Assembly: GCA_026129525.1 (NCBI GenBank)
Contig: JAHCHW010000002.1
Coordinates: 310,001-374,000, forward strand
Length of the DNA: 64,000 nt
Source: Chitinophagales bacterium
Lineage (GTDB): Bacteria; Bacteroidota; Bacteroidia; Chitinophagales; LD1
Direction of reading: 5' to 3'
A program made the translations under genes and the position numbers. The notes under the pieces are model-generated. The model searched no databases and was not told the DNA's origin. It worked only from the letters and a program-made list of their open reading frames with translations. This document shows, piece after piece, positions 1-15,000 of the stretch. Position 1 is the stretch's first letter. Each line of letters opens with the position of its first letter.

Positions 1-3000
1 TCCGGTATCTAACACAGCAGTGCCATGGTAAGGTCCGGAAACAATCTCAACCGTAATCGGCAATCCGTTTGCCTGGTCGTTCACTGTAGGATTGATGGTA
101 ATAACATTACCCGGCACAACTAACACATTGTCCTGATTTGCTTCCGGTCTCGGGCAGCAGTCAATAATTACATACACAGTAGCTGTATCTAAGGCTCCAT
201 GTATATCCTGCACCACGTACTGGAAGCTGTCAATAAATCCGCAGGTATCAATGTTTGGAACATAATTTACAGTTCCGTTGATGTTCAGTGTAGCGGAACC
301 AACAGTATTGGTTGTGATAACAGAAATAACTGTAAACGGATCACCTTCAGGATCAAAGTCGTTGTCCTTAACAGGAATGTTAACAGGATGGAATTGTCCG
401 GTGAGAATGGTATCGTTAACACCAACTACCGAGTTGTTGATACAGATGTAAACAAAAGCCGTATCACACAAGGCAGGTTGACCATTATCACAAACCACAT
501 AGCAAAGTGTATCGCCATTAGTTGCGTTTGCCCCTGCACCCGGAGTGTAAACGATATTGTTACCGCTAATTACCGCAGTTCCACGAACCGGATTGCAAAG
601 AATAGCAGTAACCGTTAACGGATTTCCATCCGGATCGGTATCGTTTGCTGTTACATTGATTGTTGCAGCCGCTAAGTAATCAGTACACTGTGCATCGTTA
701 TTTGCTACAGGCGGGAAGTTGCAAGGATTAACAGTTACCGTAGCAGTAGCTGTATCGCAAGCCCCCGCTGTATCGCAAGCTGTAAAGCAGAATTGTTGTG
801 TACCTGTCCAACCAACATTCGGAGTAAACGTGAAGCAGTTGTTTCCGGTGTTATTGATGGTTCCGTTCAACGTACCGCAAGCAAAAGCTGCAATTGTAAC
901 CGGATCGCCATCCACATCAATAGCCTGAGGACAGAAAGTAATTGTGCTGTCGCGGCAAATTGCGCCAGAAACGTTTGCTACAACCGGAGTATCGTTCACG
1001 GCACAAACATTCACTACTACAATGCCTGTTGCACATTGATTCAGACACTGGGCATTGCATGCGGTGTAAGTAATGGTGTCAACCCCGTTAAAGTTCAGAT
1101 TTGGCGTATAAGTTATTACACCTGCCGAGTTAACAGTTGAAGTTCCATGCAACGTAGAAACAATAGCATACACATTCGCATCGCCTTCAGGGTCTGAAAC
1201 TGTTTGCGAAGTGTTAATGGTAACAGGCTCCTCTTCGCAAGTATTTGCTACCTGTGGATCGGTAATAAACGGATTCTGATTTACATGGACGCAAATTGTA
1301 TCGCGTGCAATACATCCTGTATTTCCGGCAACAGCAGTTGCCACCACACAGTAATCAACACCGGTAGGAACAATTGAAACAGGGTTTAAGCCTGATGCAA
1401 ATACTCCACCGCCTAACTGCGCCCATTGAATATTAGTAACATTTAAACTGTAGGTCGGACTAATAACAACCGTTTGGTTAGCACAAGCCGAATCATCGTT
1501 AGCCGCAATACTCAAGGTAGGTGCTGCCTGAACAGTAATTGTAAACTGGGTAGATGCAAAGCAACCATTGCCATCGCTATAAGTGTAGGTAATAACATTC
1601 GCCCCTACATTAGCCGTGGCTGGATTGAACTGACTACCACTCATACCCGGACCGGTAAACGTTCCACCGGCAGGATTTCCGATAATGGTTACAGGTGCAT
1701 CGTAACGGCAATATGTTGAACTAAATCCGCTAACCGAAACAACAGGAAGCGAATCAACAGTTACACAAATTGTGGTATCGTCAACACATCCTGTAGTAGG
1801 ATTAGTATAAGTATATTTTACACACCATGTACCAATGCCAACTTGCGAAGGTTGGAATACATTACCTGTAACGCCCGGACCTGTAAATACACCACCGGCA
1901 GGAATTCCGGTCATAGTTACACTTTGTGTATTTACACAGTAGTGAGAGTTAAGTCCGGCAATGCTTGCCTCGGTTGGATCATTTACAATAACCTGAACAG
2001 AGTCTGTTGCCTGGCAACCCTTGCTATCGGTAACAATAAGCGTATAGGTAGTTGTTGTTTGCGGACATGCCTGCGGGTTAGCAGCAGTTTGATCGTTCAC
2101 TATGCCGCCAATCCATTGGAAAGTATATCCCGGAGTTCCTCCGGTAGCAGCCGGTATTCCTCCTAACATTACACAACCACCGGTATTCGAACAAAGCGTA
2201 CCTATATTAATTCCTGCTTCCGCAATTACAGTATTCGGCAACACTGTAACTGTTACGTTATCGTTCGCCTGACATCCAAACACATCGGTAACTGTTACAA
2301 TAAACTGAGTAGTAAATCCTAAATTACTTACAACAGGGTTAGGGGCAGTAATACTGCTCAACGAAACATTAAGCGGTGGGAACCAAGAATATGTGTAAGG
2401 GCCAACGGTTCCCGAAGCAGTAGGTGAGCCACCAAGTATGGCGCTGTCGCCCGAACAAGCAAAGATAGACACATCAGGTCCTGCATTTGCCACAGGGAGC
2501 GGACGTGTATTTATCACTACTATACCGGAAGCAGAGCAACCAAGCGAGTCGGTAACTGTTAAGGTATAAGTAGTATTGAACAACACATTCTGTGCTGTTG
2601 GGTGAGCAATGGTAGTACTGTTCAGGAACTGCGAAGGAGTCCATGCATAGGTAAACGAGCCTGTTCCTCCTACTGCTGCAGGATTACCTCCCAATACAAC
2701 ATTTGTGTTATAGCATATTGCTGTATCGTTTCCGGCATTCACCGCAATTTGCGGACCAACTACAACAGTTACAGAATCTACCTTGTTGCAACCAAGATTA
2801 TCGGTTACGGTTACGTAGTAAGTAGTTGTATTTAGCGGCATGGCAACAGGATTAGCAATAGTCGGATTGTTTAATCCTGCTATTGGCGCCCATTGGTAAA
2901 TGTATGGCGCACTTCCGCCTATTGCTGTTGGATTACCGCCTATTGTAACTCCGGTGCTGCTGTTGGCACAGTAAACCTTATCTGCACCTGCATCAACAGT

Positions 3001-6000
3001 CAGAGTAGTTTGATTAACAAACACCGTAACTTGGTCAGTTGCAGAACAACCGGTTACATTATCGGTAACAGTAATAGTAAATGTTGTAGTAGTTGACAGG
3101 TTGGTTACAAACGGATTTGGAACAGTACCTGCACTTAACACCTGAATATTATCAACGGTTACAGGCGACCATGCATAGCTGAAGTTTCCTGTTCCACCCA
3201 CACCGGTCGGGCTTCCGCCAAGTTGTGCAAACGAACCAACACAAGCCGTCATGGTATGGTCAGGTCCTGCATTGGCAGTAACCGAAGGATTAACGCTTAC
3301 ACGCTGACAAGTTGTAGCCGTACAACCTACGGCATCGGTTACCGTTACACAGTATGGTGTAATAGTTGCCGGGCTGGCTGTAGGATTTGGCGAGTTCACA
3401 CTTGATAATCCGTTTGACGGGGACCAAGAGTAGCTGTAAGGAGGTGTTCCTCCGCTGCCTGTAGGGTTGCCACCCAACAGAGCCGCACCACCATCGCAAA
3501 TAGCAGTGTCCTCTCCTACCGATGCTGTTACGGCAGGGTTAGCAAATACTACCATTGAGTCAACCGCAATACATCCGTTAGCATCCTGCACCAATACTAC
3601 ATAAGTAGTAGTATCTGTAGGATTAACATCCGGATTTGTAATTGTATTAGAGTTGCAAATTCCGGCTACAGGTGACCACGTAATACTGAACGGTCCTGTT
3701 CCACCGCTTACCGTAGGATTACCACCAATAGTTATGCAGGTAACTCCTCCGGCACAAATGCTCTTGTCAACACCTGCATCGGCCGTAAGGTTCGATGCCG
3801 ATGAGTTAACCAGTACCTGGTCGGTAGCAGTACATCCGTTGGCATCTGTTACTGTAAGCGTGTATGTGGTTGTTCCGCTTACGTTGCAAGCCGTAGGATT
3901 AGGTAAACCGGTATTATTTAGCGATGTGGAAGGTGACCAAGCGTAAAAGTACGGAGCGGTTCCGCTTGTGGCTGTGGGTGAACCACCTAACGTTACACAA
4001 GCATTAGCACAGAATACCGTTGATTGGTCATTACCCGCATTGGCAACAGGGTTTTGATTTACCTTCACAAACACTGAGGCAGTACTGGTACAACCTATAG
4101 AGTCGGTTACTGTTACTGCATAGGTAATGTTTCCTGTTGGGCAAACCACCGGATTTGCAATATTGGTTGCTGTATTAAAGAAGAATGCAGGCCCCCAATT
4201 GTATGTGTAAGTTGCACCTGTTCCGCCCGATGCCGTTGGTGAACCACCTAAGGTTACGCATGCACCGGCACAAATAGTATCGTTAGCACCGGCACTTACA
4301 TCAGGACGAGGATTGATGGTAATTTTTACCGTATCCTGTGCTACACAACCGTTAGCGTCTGTAACCACTACAGTATAAGTTGTGGTCTGAGAAGGTGTTG
4401 CTATAGGATTAGCCACCGTAGTGGAACTCAATCCGGTTGCAGGGCTCCATGAATATGAATACGGAAGCGCACCGCCAACAGCCGTAGGCATTCCGCCCAA
4501 GGTTACATTAACTGCCGAGCCTGCACAGAACGCTACATTGTTTCCGGCTTCTGCAAACAAGGTCGGATTGGTTACATTAACCAATACCTGATCGGCAGCA
4601 GAACAATTGTTTTGATCGGTTACTACCAATACAAACGTGGTAGTTGATCCGAGGTTCTTCACATAAGGATTAGCAATTGAATCATCGGTTAAGCCGGTAG
4701 ATGGCGACCATGAATAAACATAAGGCGCAGTTCCTCCGCTAGCTGTTGGTGAGCCGCCTAATTGAACGCTATCCTGCGAGCAGGCAGTAAGTGTTTTATC
4801 AGGTCCGGCATCGGCAACCGGAAGCGGATTTACTTCTACTACTACTGAACTTGTTCCGGTGCATCCATTGGCATCGGTAACAGTTAAAGTAAAGATGGTG
4901 GTTACGTTTACACCTACTAAAGGGTTAGAGGCAGTTGAACCGTTCGACCACAAGTAAGTATATGGCGCTGTTCCGCCTGTTGCAGCGGGAACACAACCCA
5001 AACGTATTTTTACTCCGTAACATACGGCTGTATCATTACCTGCACAAGCAACCGGTGCTTCATTAACGAATACAGTTACAGAATCATAAGCCTCACATCC
5101 TTTTGAATCAGTTACAGTTAGGTAATAAGTAGTAGTAACGGTAGGTGCCACCTCAGGATTAGCTGTAGGCGACAAGCCATTGCTCCACGAATAAGTGTAT
5201 GAAGGCGTTCCTCCAACTGCTGTCGGGAAACCACCCAACTGCACCTGCGAACCTGCTCCGGCACAAATAGTTCCACCATTGCCTGCCTCGGCAGTTAAAC
5301 TGCTCGATACAACAGCAACAACTACCGCATCAACAGCCGAGCAACCATTTGCATCTGTTACAGTTACAGCGTACAACTGCGAAGCAGAAATACCTGTTAC
5401 AAACGGATTGCTTACCGAAGTATCGCTTACACCTGTATTAGGCGACCATGCATAGGTATAATTTCCTGCACCACCACTTGCAGTGGGTGAACCACCAATC
5501 TGAATAGTATCGAACGGACAGGCAACGATAGTTTTATCGGGACCTGCATCGGCTGTAGGATTAGGATTAATGGTTACTACCACGTTATCGGTTATCTGGC
5601 AACCGTTAGCATCGGTAACTAAAACGGTGTAAACAGTAGTTACCAACGGAACCGCCAGCGGATTAGCCACATTGTTGGCGTTCAGTCCAAGTGTCGGTGT
5701 CCATGAATACTGGTAAGGACCTGTTCCGCTTGTAGCAGTAGGCGAGCCGCCCAATACTACTCCAAAGCCTGAACACAAAGTGGTATCGGCACCGGCATCG
5801 GCAATCGGTGAAACATTTTGTGTTACGGTAACCGAATCAATAGCAACACATCCTTTCGAATCGGTAACTGTTACATAGAATGTAGTAGTTGAAGAAACAG
5901 TTGCTATCGGATTGGGTGCGGTAGAGTCGCTCAACAATGCACCGTTGCTCCAAGCATAGCTGTAAGGAGCAGTTCCACCGGCAGCTGTAGGATTACCGCC

Positions 6001-9000
6001 TAACTGAACAGGCGTATTGGCAGCCGCACAAACCACACCGGCATTTCCGGCTTCAGCCTGTAAAGTAGAAGGCAACAGATTCACAATCACAAAATCGGCA
6101 CCCTGACAACCGAAGGTGTCGGTTACCAATAACTGGTACGAAGTGGTTGCGGTAATTCCGGTTACTAACGGGTTTTGAACAGTAGTGCTGCTCAACCCTG
6201 TTGCAGGCGACCATTGGTAAGTATAAGGAGCAGTTCCTCCACTCACTACCGCAGGAATTCCACCTATGAAGGTTGTATCTGCCACACAAGCAACCAACGA
6301 CTTGTCGGCACCTGCATTTACCACAGGGTTCGACCTCACGTTAACCGTAACTATATCGGTTGCCGAGCAACCTTTGTTATCAGTAACAGTTAACTGGTAT
6401 GTGGTAATAACAATTGGCGATGCTACCGGGTTAGGAATATTCGGTAACGAAAGCCCTACAGTAGGCGACCAAGAGTAAGCATAAGGAGCAGAGCCTGAAC
6501 TTGCAGTCGGACTTCCTCCAATTTGCACCGAAGTTCCGGCACAAATTGCAGTATCTGCACCTGCATCAACTACAGGAACAGGATTTACAGTTACTACAGC
6601 AGAAGAAGTTGCAGTACATCCTTTGTCGTCAGTTACAGTTACAGTGTAAGTAGTGGTTACTGTTGGGCAGGCTACCGGAATATTAAGCAACGAATCGCTC
6701 AATGTGGAACCGTTACTCCAATGGAATGTATGTGGAGGGAAACCGCCAACTTCGGTCGGGAATCCGCCTAACTGCACACAAGCACCGGCACAAACTTGTT
6801 TATTGCCACCGGCATTAGCAGCAAGTGTGCTTGGTGTTACTGTAACAATTACATTATCCGTAGCTGTACAACCGTTGGCATCAGTAACCTGCAACGTGTA
6901 AACCTTAGTTGAGGTCAATCCTCTTACCCAAGGATTAGCAATTGATGAATCGCTTAAACCAACTGAAGGATTCCATGTGTACGTATAACCCGGAGTGCCA
7001 CCGGTAGCGGCAGGAACATCACCAATAAAGATACTATCGCCTGGACAAACCGAAACTGATTTATCAGCTCCCGCCAATGCTGTAGGCAGCGGGTTAATAG
7101 TAACTAAGATATTGTCAATAGCCGAGCATCCGTTTCCATCGGTAACCGTTACAGTGTACGATGTTGTTGTAAATGCGGTTGCTATAGGGTTAGGAGAATT
7201 GATATTGCTTACACCAACCGTAGGCGCCCATGTATAAGAGAATCCATTGCCGCTTCCGGCTACTGCCGTAGGGCTTCCACCCAAGCGCACCGGCTGTCCG
7301 GCACATACGGTAGTATCAACACCGGCATCAGCAAACAAAGTAGGATAAACAGTTACTACAGTTGAGTCAACCGACTGACAACCTATTTGGTCGGTAACAG
7401 TTACGAAGTACTGAGTAGTTGTGGTTGGGAAGGCATCAGGGTTTGCAGTGTTGGTCAAATTCAATCCTGTCAGAGGCGACCATGTATAAGTGTATGGTGC
7501 CACACCTCCAACTGCAGTCGGGTAGCCACCCAGCATTACGCTGTCACCGCTGCCTAAACATAATGCCCCACCCGAACCGGCTTCTGCCGATAAAGGATTG
7601 GGGGTTGAGTTTACAGTAACCTGGTCGGTTGCCGAGCATCCGCTACCGTCAGTTACTACCACCGTATAAGTAGTTGAAGTAAACAAACCGCAAGCAGTAG
7701 GATTAGCCAGCGTGCTGTCGTTTAATCCGGTGGAAGGACTCCATGTGTATGTAAGTGTTCCTGAACCTCCGGCACCGGTTGGAGAACTTCCGAGCGTAGC
7801 ACAACTTCCGCTGCAAGCTACTACCGATTTGTCTAAACCGGCATCAGCCACTACACGCGGACGAACCACTACTGTTGCAAATACTGTTGTTGCCGGACAA
7901 CCGTTGTAAGTTCCGTTTACGGTGTAAGTAATAGTAATATTACTGTTGCCAAAATTGAATGGCGAATCGTTAATGGTAAACGAATTACCACTATTGCTGT
8001 TGCTGCCGAACCAGTTTATCGAAGTTCCGCTGATGTTCGAGCTTATATCAATAGTAATCGGTGTTCCGCTGCACACCGTTTGTGTAGCCGGATCAACCGA
8101 CAACACAGGGCGTGGCTTCACTACCACATCTACTTTCAATGTATCGCCTTCGCATCCGTTATGAGTTGGAACAATAGAATAAGTAACAGTAATGTTCGTG
8201 GTTCCGTTGTTTACCGGATTATCGGTAACCAAACTGCCTGTTCCGTTTGAGCCGTTAGTTCCCGACCATGTGTAGGTAGTACCCGCAATGGAAGAACTGG
8301 CATTGATAACCACCTGCTCGCCCGAGCAGAATATATTTCCGTTAGCCACATACGAAATAGCAGGGCGAGGACGTATAGTAACAGGAATAGTTAATGCAGC
8401 GCTTCCGCAGCCCGCACCGGTATAACCGCTAACGGTATAAACCACTGTTTGGTTAAATGTAGTATTGTTGGTAAGCACGGTATGAATATCGCCCGTACCG
8501 CTTGTTCCGTTGGTAGCCGTCCATGTAATTACAGTGCCCGGAACATTCGAAGTAAAGGTAAGGTGCACGCTGTCGCCACTGCAAACAGAAAGCGATGGAG
8601 ACGATGGCGTAATAGTAGGCGTAGCGTTAATGAAGATAACAGCCATACCGGTATCGCACAATGACGGTGTTCCGTTATCGCAAATCTGATACTGGAAGGT
8701 ATCGTTCAATGCAGTTGTACCATTCGGTATGTAAACGTAGAAACCAAATCCTGCGCTTACGAGAATACCGTGGTCAACGTTGTCAATTATCTGCACTGAT
8801 GTTATTGCATTGCCATTCGGGTCGTAGTCGTTGTGCAATACGTTCAACGTAGCATTAGCATCTGCACAAATAAATGCAAAGTCATCAACCGCAACCGGTG
8901 GGTCGTTTTCTTTTGCCGTTGAATCTTTCGACACGTAAATAACTATAATGGCATTATCGCAAAGCGGTTTAGGATTGTTTGCGGCAGTAGGATCGCATAT

Positions 9001-12000
9001 CGTATAGCAAATGGTATCATAACCAAAGAATCCGTTGTTCGGGAAGTAATTAACGGTGCCGTTCGGATTAACAGTATAGTTACCATGTGCCGGAGGGCAA
9101 GTTACAGTTACTTGCAGCGCATCACCATCAGGATCGTAATCATTCGCCAGTTGATTAACTACAACAGGTGTATTTAAATACGTAGTAACGTAATCGTTGC
9201 TGGCAACAGGCGCGTGGTTTATTAAAGTATCACCGGCAGGTAATACAGTAACAATAATCGCTGCGCTGTCGCACAACACATTAATCGGATACGGACTTAA
9301 ATCGCATACCGAGTATGGAATAGTAAAGGTTCCGGTAAAGCCGGGGTTCGGATAAACTACTATAGCTCCGTTTCCTGTTATACCATACGTTCCGCCACCG
9401 GGTATTACACCGTAGTAGCTGTACGAAAGGGGATTGCCTTCAGGGTCGCCAGTAGCCGAAGCTACGTTTACACCTACCGGCTGATTTTCGTATGTTACTA
9501 CATAAATAGTATCGGCATAAGGCGGATCGTTCACCGGAGTGATGAGAATGGTAATCGTAGTAGTATCGCACAAAGTAGGGTTGCCGTTATCGCACACAAT
9601 AAAGCAAACGGTATCGCTGCCGGTTACGTTCAAGTAAGGCGTGTAGGTAAAGCAAAGCGTATTTAATGCTTGATTGATAGTTGTACCTGTTACGCTTCCG
9701 TTAACTCCCGGGCACAAACTGGTAAAGAAGTGTAAATCCAAGGAGTCGTTATCGGTAAATGGAATACATACATCTATCGGACAATCTTCGCATGTGGTTA
9801 CAGTTGTATCAGGAATTTCGGGGGGATCGTTCACCGGTGTAACGGTAATAATCACCACAGCCGTATCGCAAAGCGAAGGCAATGGAATACCCGCATCACA
9901 AGCTGAGTAAACAAATGTGTCGGTTCCGTTAAAGTTCGGATTCGGTATGTAAGTGAAAGAACCGTTCGGGTTTAAAGTAAGCGAGCCGTTAGTAGTTGTT
10001 GAAACTATAGTGGCAGTTAATGTTGTGCCGTCAGGGTCATTATCATTACCTAACACTCCGGGACCGGGAACATTTAATGGCTCATCTTCCGGTGTAGTGT
10101 AATTGTCATCAACAGCCACAGGAGGATCGTTTACCGGTGTTACAATAATCTTGATAATTGAATTATCACAAAGGAAAGGAATACCGTTATCACAAACTGT
10201 AATACACAATGAATCTATTCCATTGAAGTTGCTGTTTGGCGTGTAGGTAACACAAACGGTTGGAGGAACAGCACCATTATTCACTATAGGTCCAAATGTT
10301 ATTAAACCGTTAGCCGGTGTGCCGCAAATTGTAGCAATGTATTGCTGACCAACATCGCCATCCGTAATTGGAATACAAACCGTAATTGGTGTATCCTCAG
10401 GAGTAGTAACAGTTGTATCAGGAACAAAAGGCGGGTCGTTCACCGGATTAACGGTTATTACTACAATAGCCGTATCGCAAAGCGAAGGTAACGGAATTCC
10501 GGCATCGCAAATTGCATACACAAAAGTATCGGTGCCGTTAAAGTTTGCATTCGGTGTATAAGTAAACGAACCATTCGGGTTCAGTACAACAGAACCATTC
10601 GATGTTCCGGTTACAATGGTAGAAGTAAGCGTAGTGCCATCCGGGTCATAATCGTTCGATTGAACACCGGGTGCTCCTATATTCAACGGAGTATCTTCAT
10701 TGGTGGAGTAGAAATCGTTATTGGCAACGGGCGGGTCGTTAACCGGTGTTACTATAATGGTTACTATAGATGTATCACACAGTATCGGATTACCGTTATC
10801 GCAAACAATAATGCAGAACGAATCGGTACCGTTAAAGTTAGTGTTAGGTGTATAGGTAACACAAACAATGTGCGGATTGGAAGCAAGGTTAACATTCGGA
10901 GTACTGATAGTTCCGTTATCGGGATTATCGCACACAAATGCTAAATGAATCTGCGAAGTTGTTTCAGGGTCAATAATCGGAATACAAACCGTAATCGGGG
11001 TATCTTCCGGTGTAGTTACGGTTGTATCGGGAACAAATGGCGGATCGTTTACTGACAGAATTGTTATGTATGCTGTTCCGGTATCGCACAAACTTGGTAG
11101 AGGCGTACCATTGTCGCAAACAATATACTGGAATGAGTCAATTCCAAAGAAGTTTGTATCAGGAATATAAATGAATGAACCTGTAGCGGTAAGCGTTAAT
11201 GTACCATGGCTTGGTCCGCTTAATGGAATAGTATCAATGGTTAGTGAAGAAACCGGATTACCATCGGCATTATCATTATCGTTTGCACGTACTCCTGTTC
11301 CAACTCCTATACTAAGCGGAGTATCTTCATTAGTTGTGTAGAAATCGTTAACTGCAACCGGTGGGTCGTTTACCGGTGTTACAATAACTGTTATAACCGA
11401 GGTATCGCAAAGTGTTGGAATACCATTATCGCAAACAATTACACAGAATGAATCGGTGCCGTTGAAGTTAGTGTTAGGAGTATACGTTACACATACTATA
11501 TGCGGAGTTCCGGTATTATTTACAGCCAAGCTGCTTACAGCACCATTTGCCGGTTGGCAACCCAATATCGCAACATGATTGTCGGCAACATCTATATCCG
11601 TTATAGGAACACAAACAGTTATAGCTGTGTCTTCAGGTGTAGTAACCGTTGTGTCAGGAACAAATGGCTTATCGTTAACCGGTGTTACAGTAATGTATGC
11701 CGTAGCTGTATCGCACAATGGCGGAACACCATTATCGCAAACTGAATAAACAAACGAATCGGGTCCGAAGTAATTCGGATTTGGAACGTAGGTAAATGTT
11801 CCATCGTTATTCAGCGTTAGTGAACCATGCGATACATCCACTAAAGGAGTAGTATTGTAAATTAAGCTATCGCCATTCGGGTCGTAGTCATTGGTAGAAA
11901 CATTGTTATTCAGCGTTTGATCTTCAGGAATGGTATAGTTATCATTAACAGCTACCGGTGGTGTGTTAGTACAGGTATAATCTAGAACAACAACAGCGGT

Positions 12001-15000
12001 ATCGCATAAATTCGGTATTCCGTTATCGCAAATCACATAACTGAAAGAATCTAATGAATTAAAGAATGGTACCGGAGTATACGTGAGGTCGCCATTCGCA
12101 ATCAGTGATACGCTTCCTGTAAAAGGCCCCCAAACTACAGAGGCAACGCCCAATGCAGGTCCGTCCACATCCGAATCGTTGCTCATTACATTTTTCTTGA
12201 TGGCAGTATCAAGACATGAAACATAATAATCATCCATAGCAACAGGCGGGTCATTAACCGGTGTAACAATGATGGTAATTTTAGAAGTATCACATAACTG
12301 CGGCACCCCATTATCGCAAATCACCAAACAAACGGAATCTACCCCGTTAAAATCGTCATTAGGGGTATAAGTAATGCATGCGGTATGCGGCAATGAACCA
12401 TTATTAACTATGGCATTGCTCAACACACCATTATTCGGTCCGCAGTAAATGGCTTGTATCAGGTGACTTTGAGTAGTGCTTTCCGGATCCATAATTGGAA
12501 TACAAACAGTAATTGGAGTATCCTCCGGAGTAGTAATTGTAGTATCGGGTACAAATGGAGGATCGTTTACCGGAATAACCGTAATGTAAACAGTGGCAGT
12601 ATCGCAAGCTGCGGGTACTTCGGTATCGCAAATACTGTATTGGAAAGAATCTATTCCGTTAAAGTTCAAAGCCGGTGTGTAAGTAAAACTTCCGTTGGCA
12701 TTGAGGCTCACCGAACCATTTGAAGGATTTGAAATAGGCGTAGTGTTCACTGTAAGCGGCTGTTGCGGATTTGCCGGGTCGTAATCGTTGGTTAATACCC
12801 CCGGATCCGAAATTGGAAGCGGTTGGTCCTCGTTGGTTGAGTAGTTATCATTCACTGCAACCGGAGGGCAAGACGTTACCGTTACAGTTGTGGTAGCCGG
12901 TGTTGAATTACAGTTGGCAACAGTAACAACTACCGAATAAACACCACTCATAGCCGGAGTTGCATTTACTCTGATTGGGTTTTGCTGGTTAGAAGAATAA
13001 CCTCCCGGACCACTCCATGTGTAAGTTCCGTTAATTACGTTGGTAGCAAACAATTTCAATGTATCACCATAGCAAGCCGGACCGCTGTTGGTTGCCACCG
13101 GTGGCGCGGGATTAGCCGGATCGGTAAGTGTAATAGGACCGGCAGCAGCCGAAGGGCAGCCTGTTAAACTAACTACAATATTCGAGTAGGTTCCGGCTGT
13201 TAATCCTGTAATAATTAACTGCCCGCTTCCGTTGGTGCTGATTAACACCGGACCAACAGGAGTAATTCCCTTAGTATATGTTACTGTGTATGATGTACTC
13301 GCATCTAATCCGTTTAATGTAATCGTACCTTCTGTACCACCACAAGTAGTAGGGTTGATACTCGAAGTTGAAGTAATTACCGGAGTAGGATTAACTACAA
13401 GGTTAACAGTAGCCGGAGGTGAAACACAGTTGGCAACTGTTTGTGTTACCGAGTAAGTTCCGCCTTGGTTAACATCGGTAATTGATCGAGTAACCGGTGA
13501 GCCGGTAGCGCTGTAGCTCATTGGCCCTATCCACTGCAAATTAGAACCTGTAGCGCTAAATGTAACCGTATTGCCTGTACAAATTGGATTAGGACTTGCA
13601 GTTACATTGCTAGGTGCAGGAGGATTAGATGGGTCGGTTAGTGTTATGTTTCCAATAACCGGATTAGAAGGACAACCGCTAAGCGTTACAACAAAATTGG
13701 AATAAACACCGGCTGTAAGTCCTGCAATAATAACATGACCGCTTGCGTTGGCTACAATATTAAATGGCCCTTGACCAAACCCATTCTTATCATAAGTAAC
13801 ACTGTAAGTTGAATCGGCAGATAAGCCAATAAGCGTAATGCTTCCATCGCTGCCACCGCAGGTAGTTGGATTGCTGCTGTTGGTTGAAGTAATTGCCGGT
13901 GTAGGTTTAACAACCACTACCACACTTGCCGGAGGAGAAACACAGTTCGCTACTGTTTGTGTTACCTGATAGGTACCACCATGTAAGGTTGTTGTAATTA
14001 ACCGTGTAACGGGTGAACCTGTAGCTGAATAGCTCGAAGGACCTGTCCATGAAAGGTTAGAGCCGGTAGCTGAAAGTGTCAAGGTGTTGTTAATGCAAAT
14101 CGGATTCGGATTCGCTATAACATTGGTTGGTGCAGGTGGATTAGACGGGTCAACTAAATTGATAGGACCAGCCACTGGTGCCGAAGGACAACCATTGATG
14201 GTTACAATAAAGTTGGTGTAGCTTCCGGCAGTTAATCCGGCAATTATTACCTGACCGCTTCCATTGGCAACAATATTAAATGGTCCTTGACCTACTCCGC
14301 CTTTATCGTATGTTACACTGTAAGTTGAACCGGCTACCAAACCGCCCAGCGTAATACTTCCGTTGGTTCCGAAGCAAGTGGTAGGATTGCTGCTGGAGGT
14401 AGAAGTAATAGAAGGAGTTTGATTAACCACCACATTTACAGTTGCAGGTGGCGAAGTACATCCTGCAACTGTTTGCGTAACCGAATAAGTTCCCGTCATA
14501 GCAACGGTAACATTGGTACGGGTAACCGGTGAACCGGTAGCACCGCCACCATCAGGATAACTCCATTGCAAATTACTACCTGTAGCAGTAAGTGTAAGTG
14601 TATTGCCCGAACAAATCGGATTTGGCGATGCATTAACGTTGCTTGGTGCAAGAGGTGTAGAAGGGTCAATTAATACTATTGGTCCTACAACAGGTGCCGA
14701 AGGACAACCGGTGAGTGTAACAATAATATTAGTGTAACTTCCGGCTGTTAATCCGGTAATTACTACCGAGCCGCCTACACTGCTTAAAATATTTACAGGA
14801 CCAACAGGATTTCCGTCCTTGTTATAAGTTACAGCATAAGTTGTTGAAGGATTTAATCCGTTAAGTGTAATGCTTCCGTTAGTTCCGCCACAAGTGGTAG
14901 GGTTACTGCTGCTGGTTGAGCCTATAACAGGAGTAGGATTAACTACCAAATTAACTGTTGCCGGTGTAGAAACGCAACCGTTTACAGTTTGTGTAACCGA

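Noticed and set aside
1985..12875. Regular spacing that could suggest a CRISPR array or satellite DNA
   Set aside because: Units are 250-310 bases, diverged at nucleotide level and keep the reading frame, so they are coding domain repeats.
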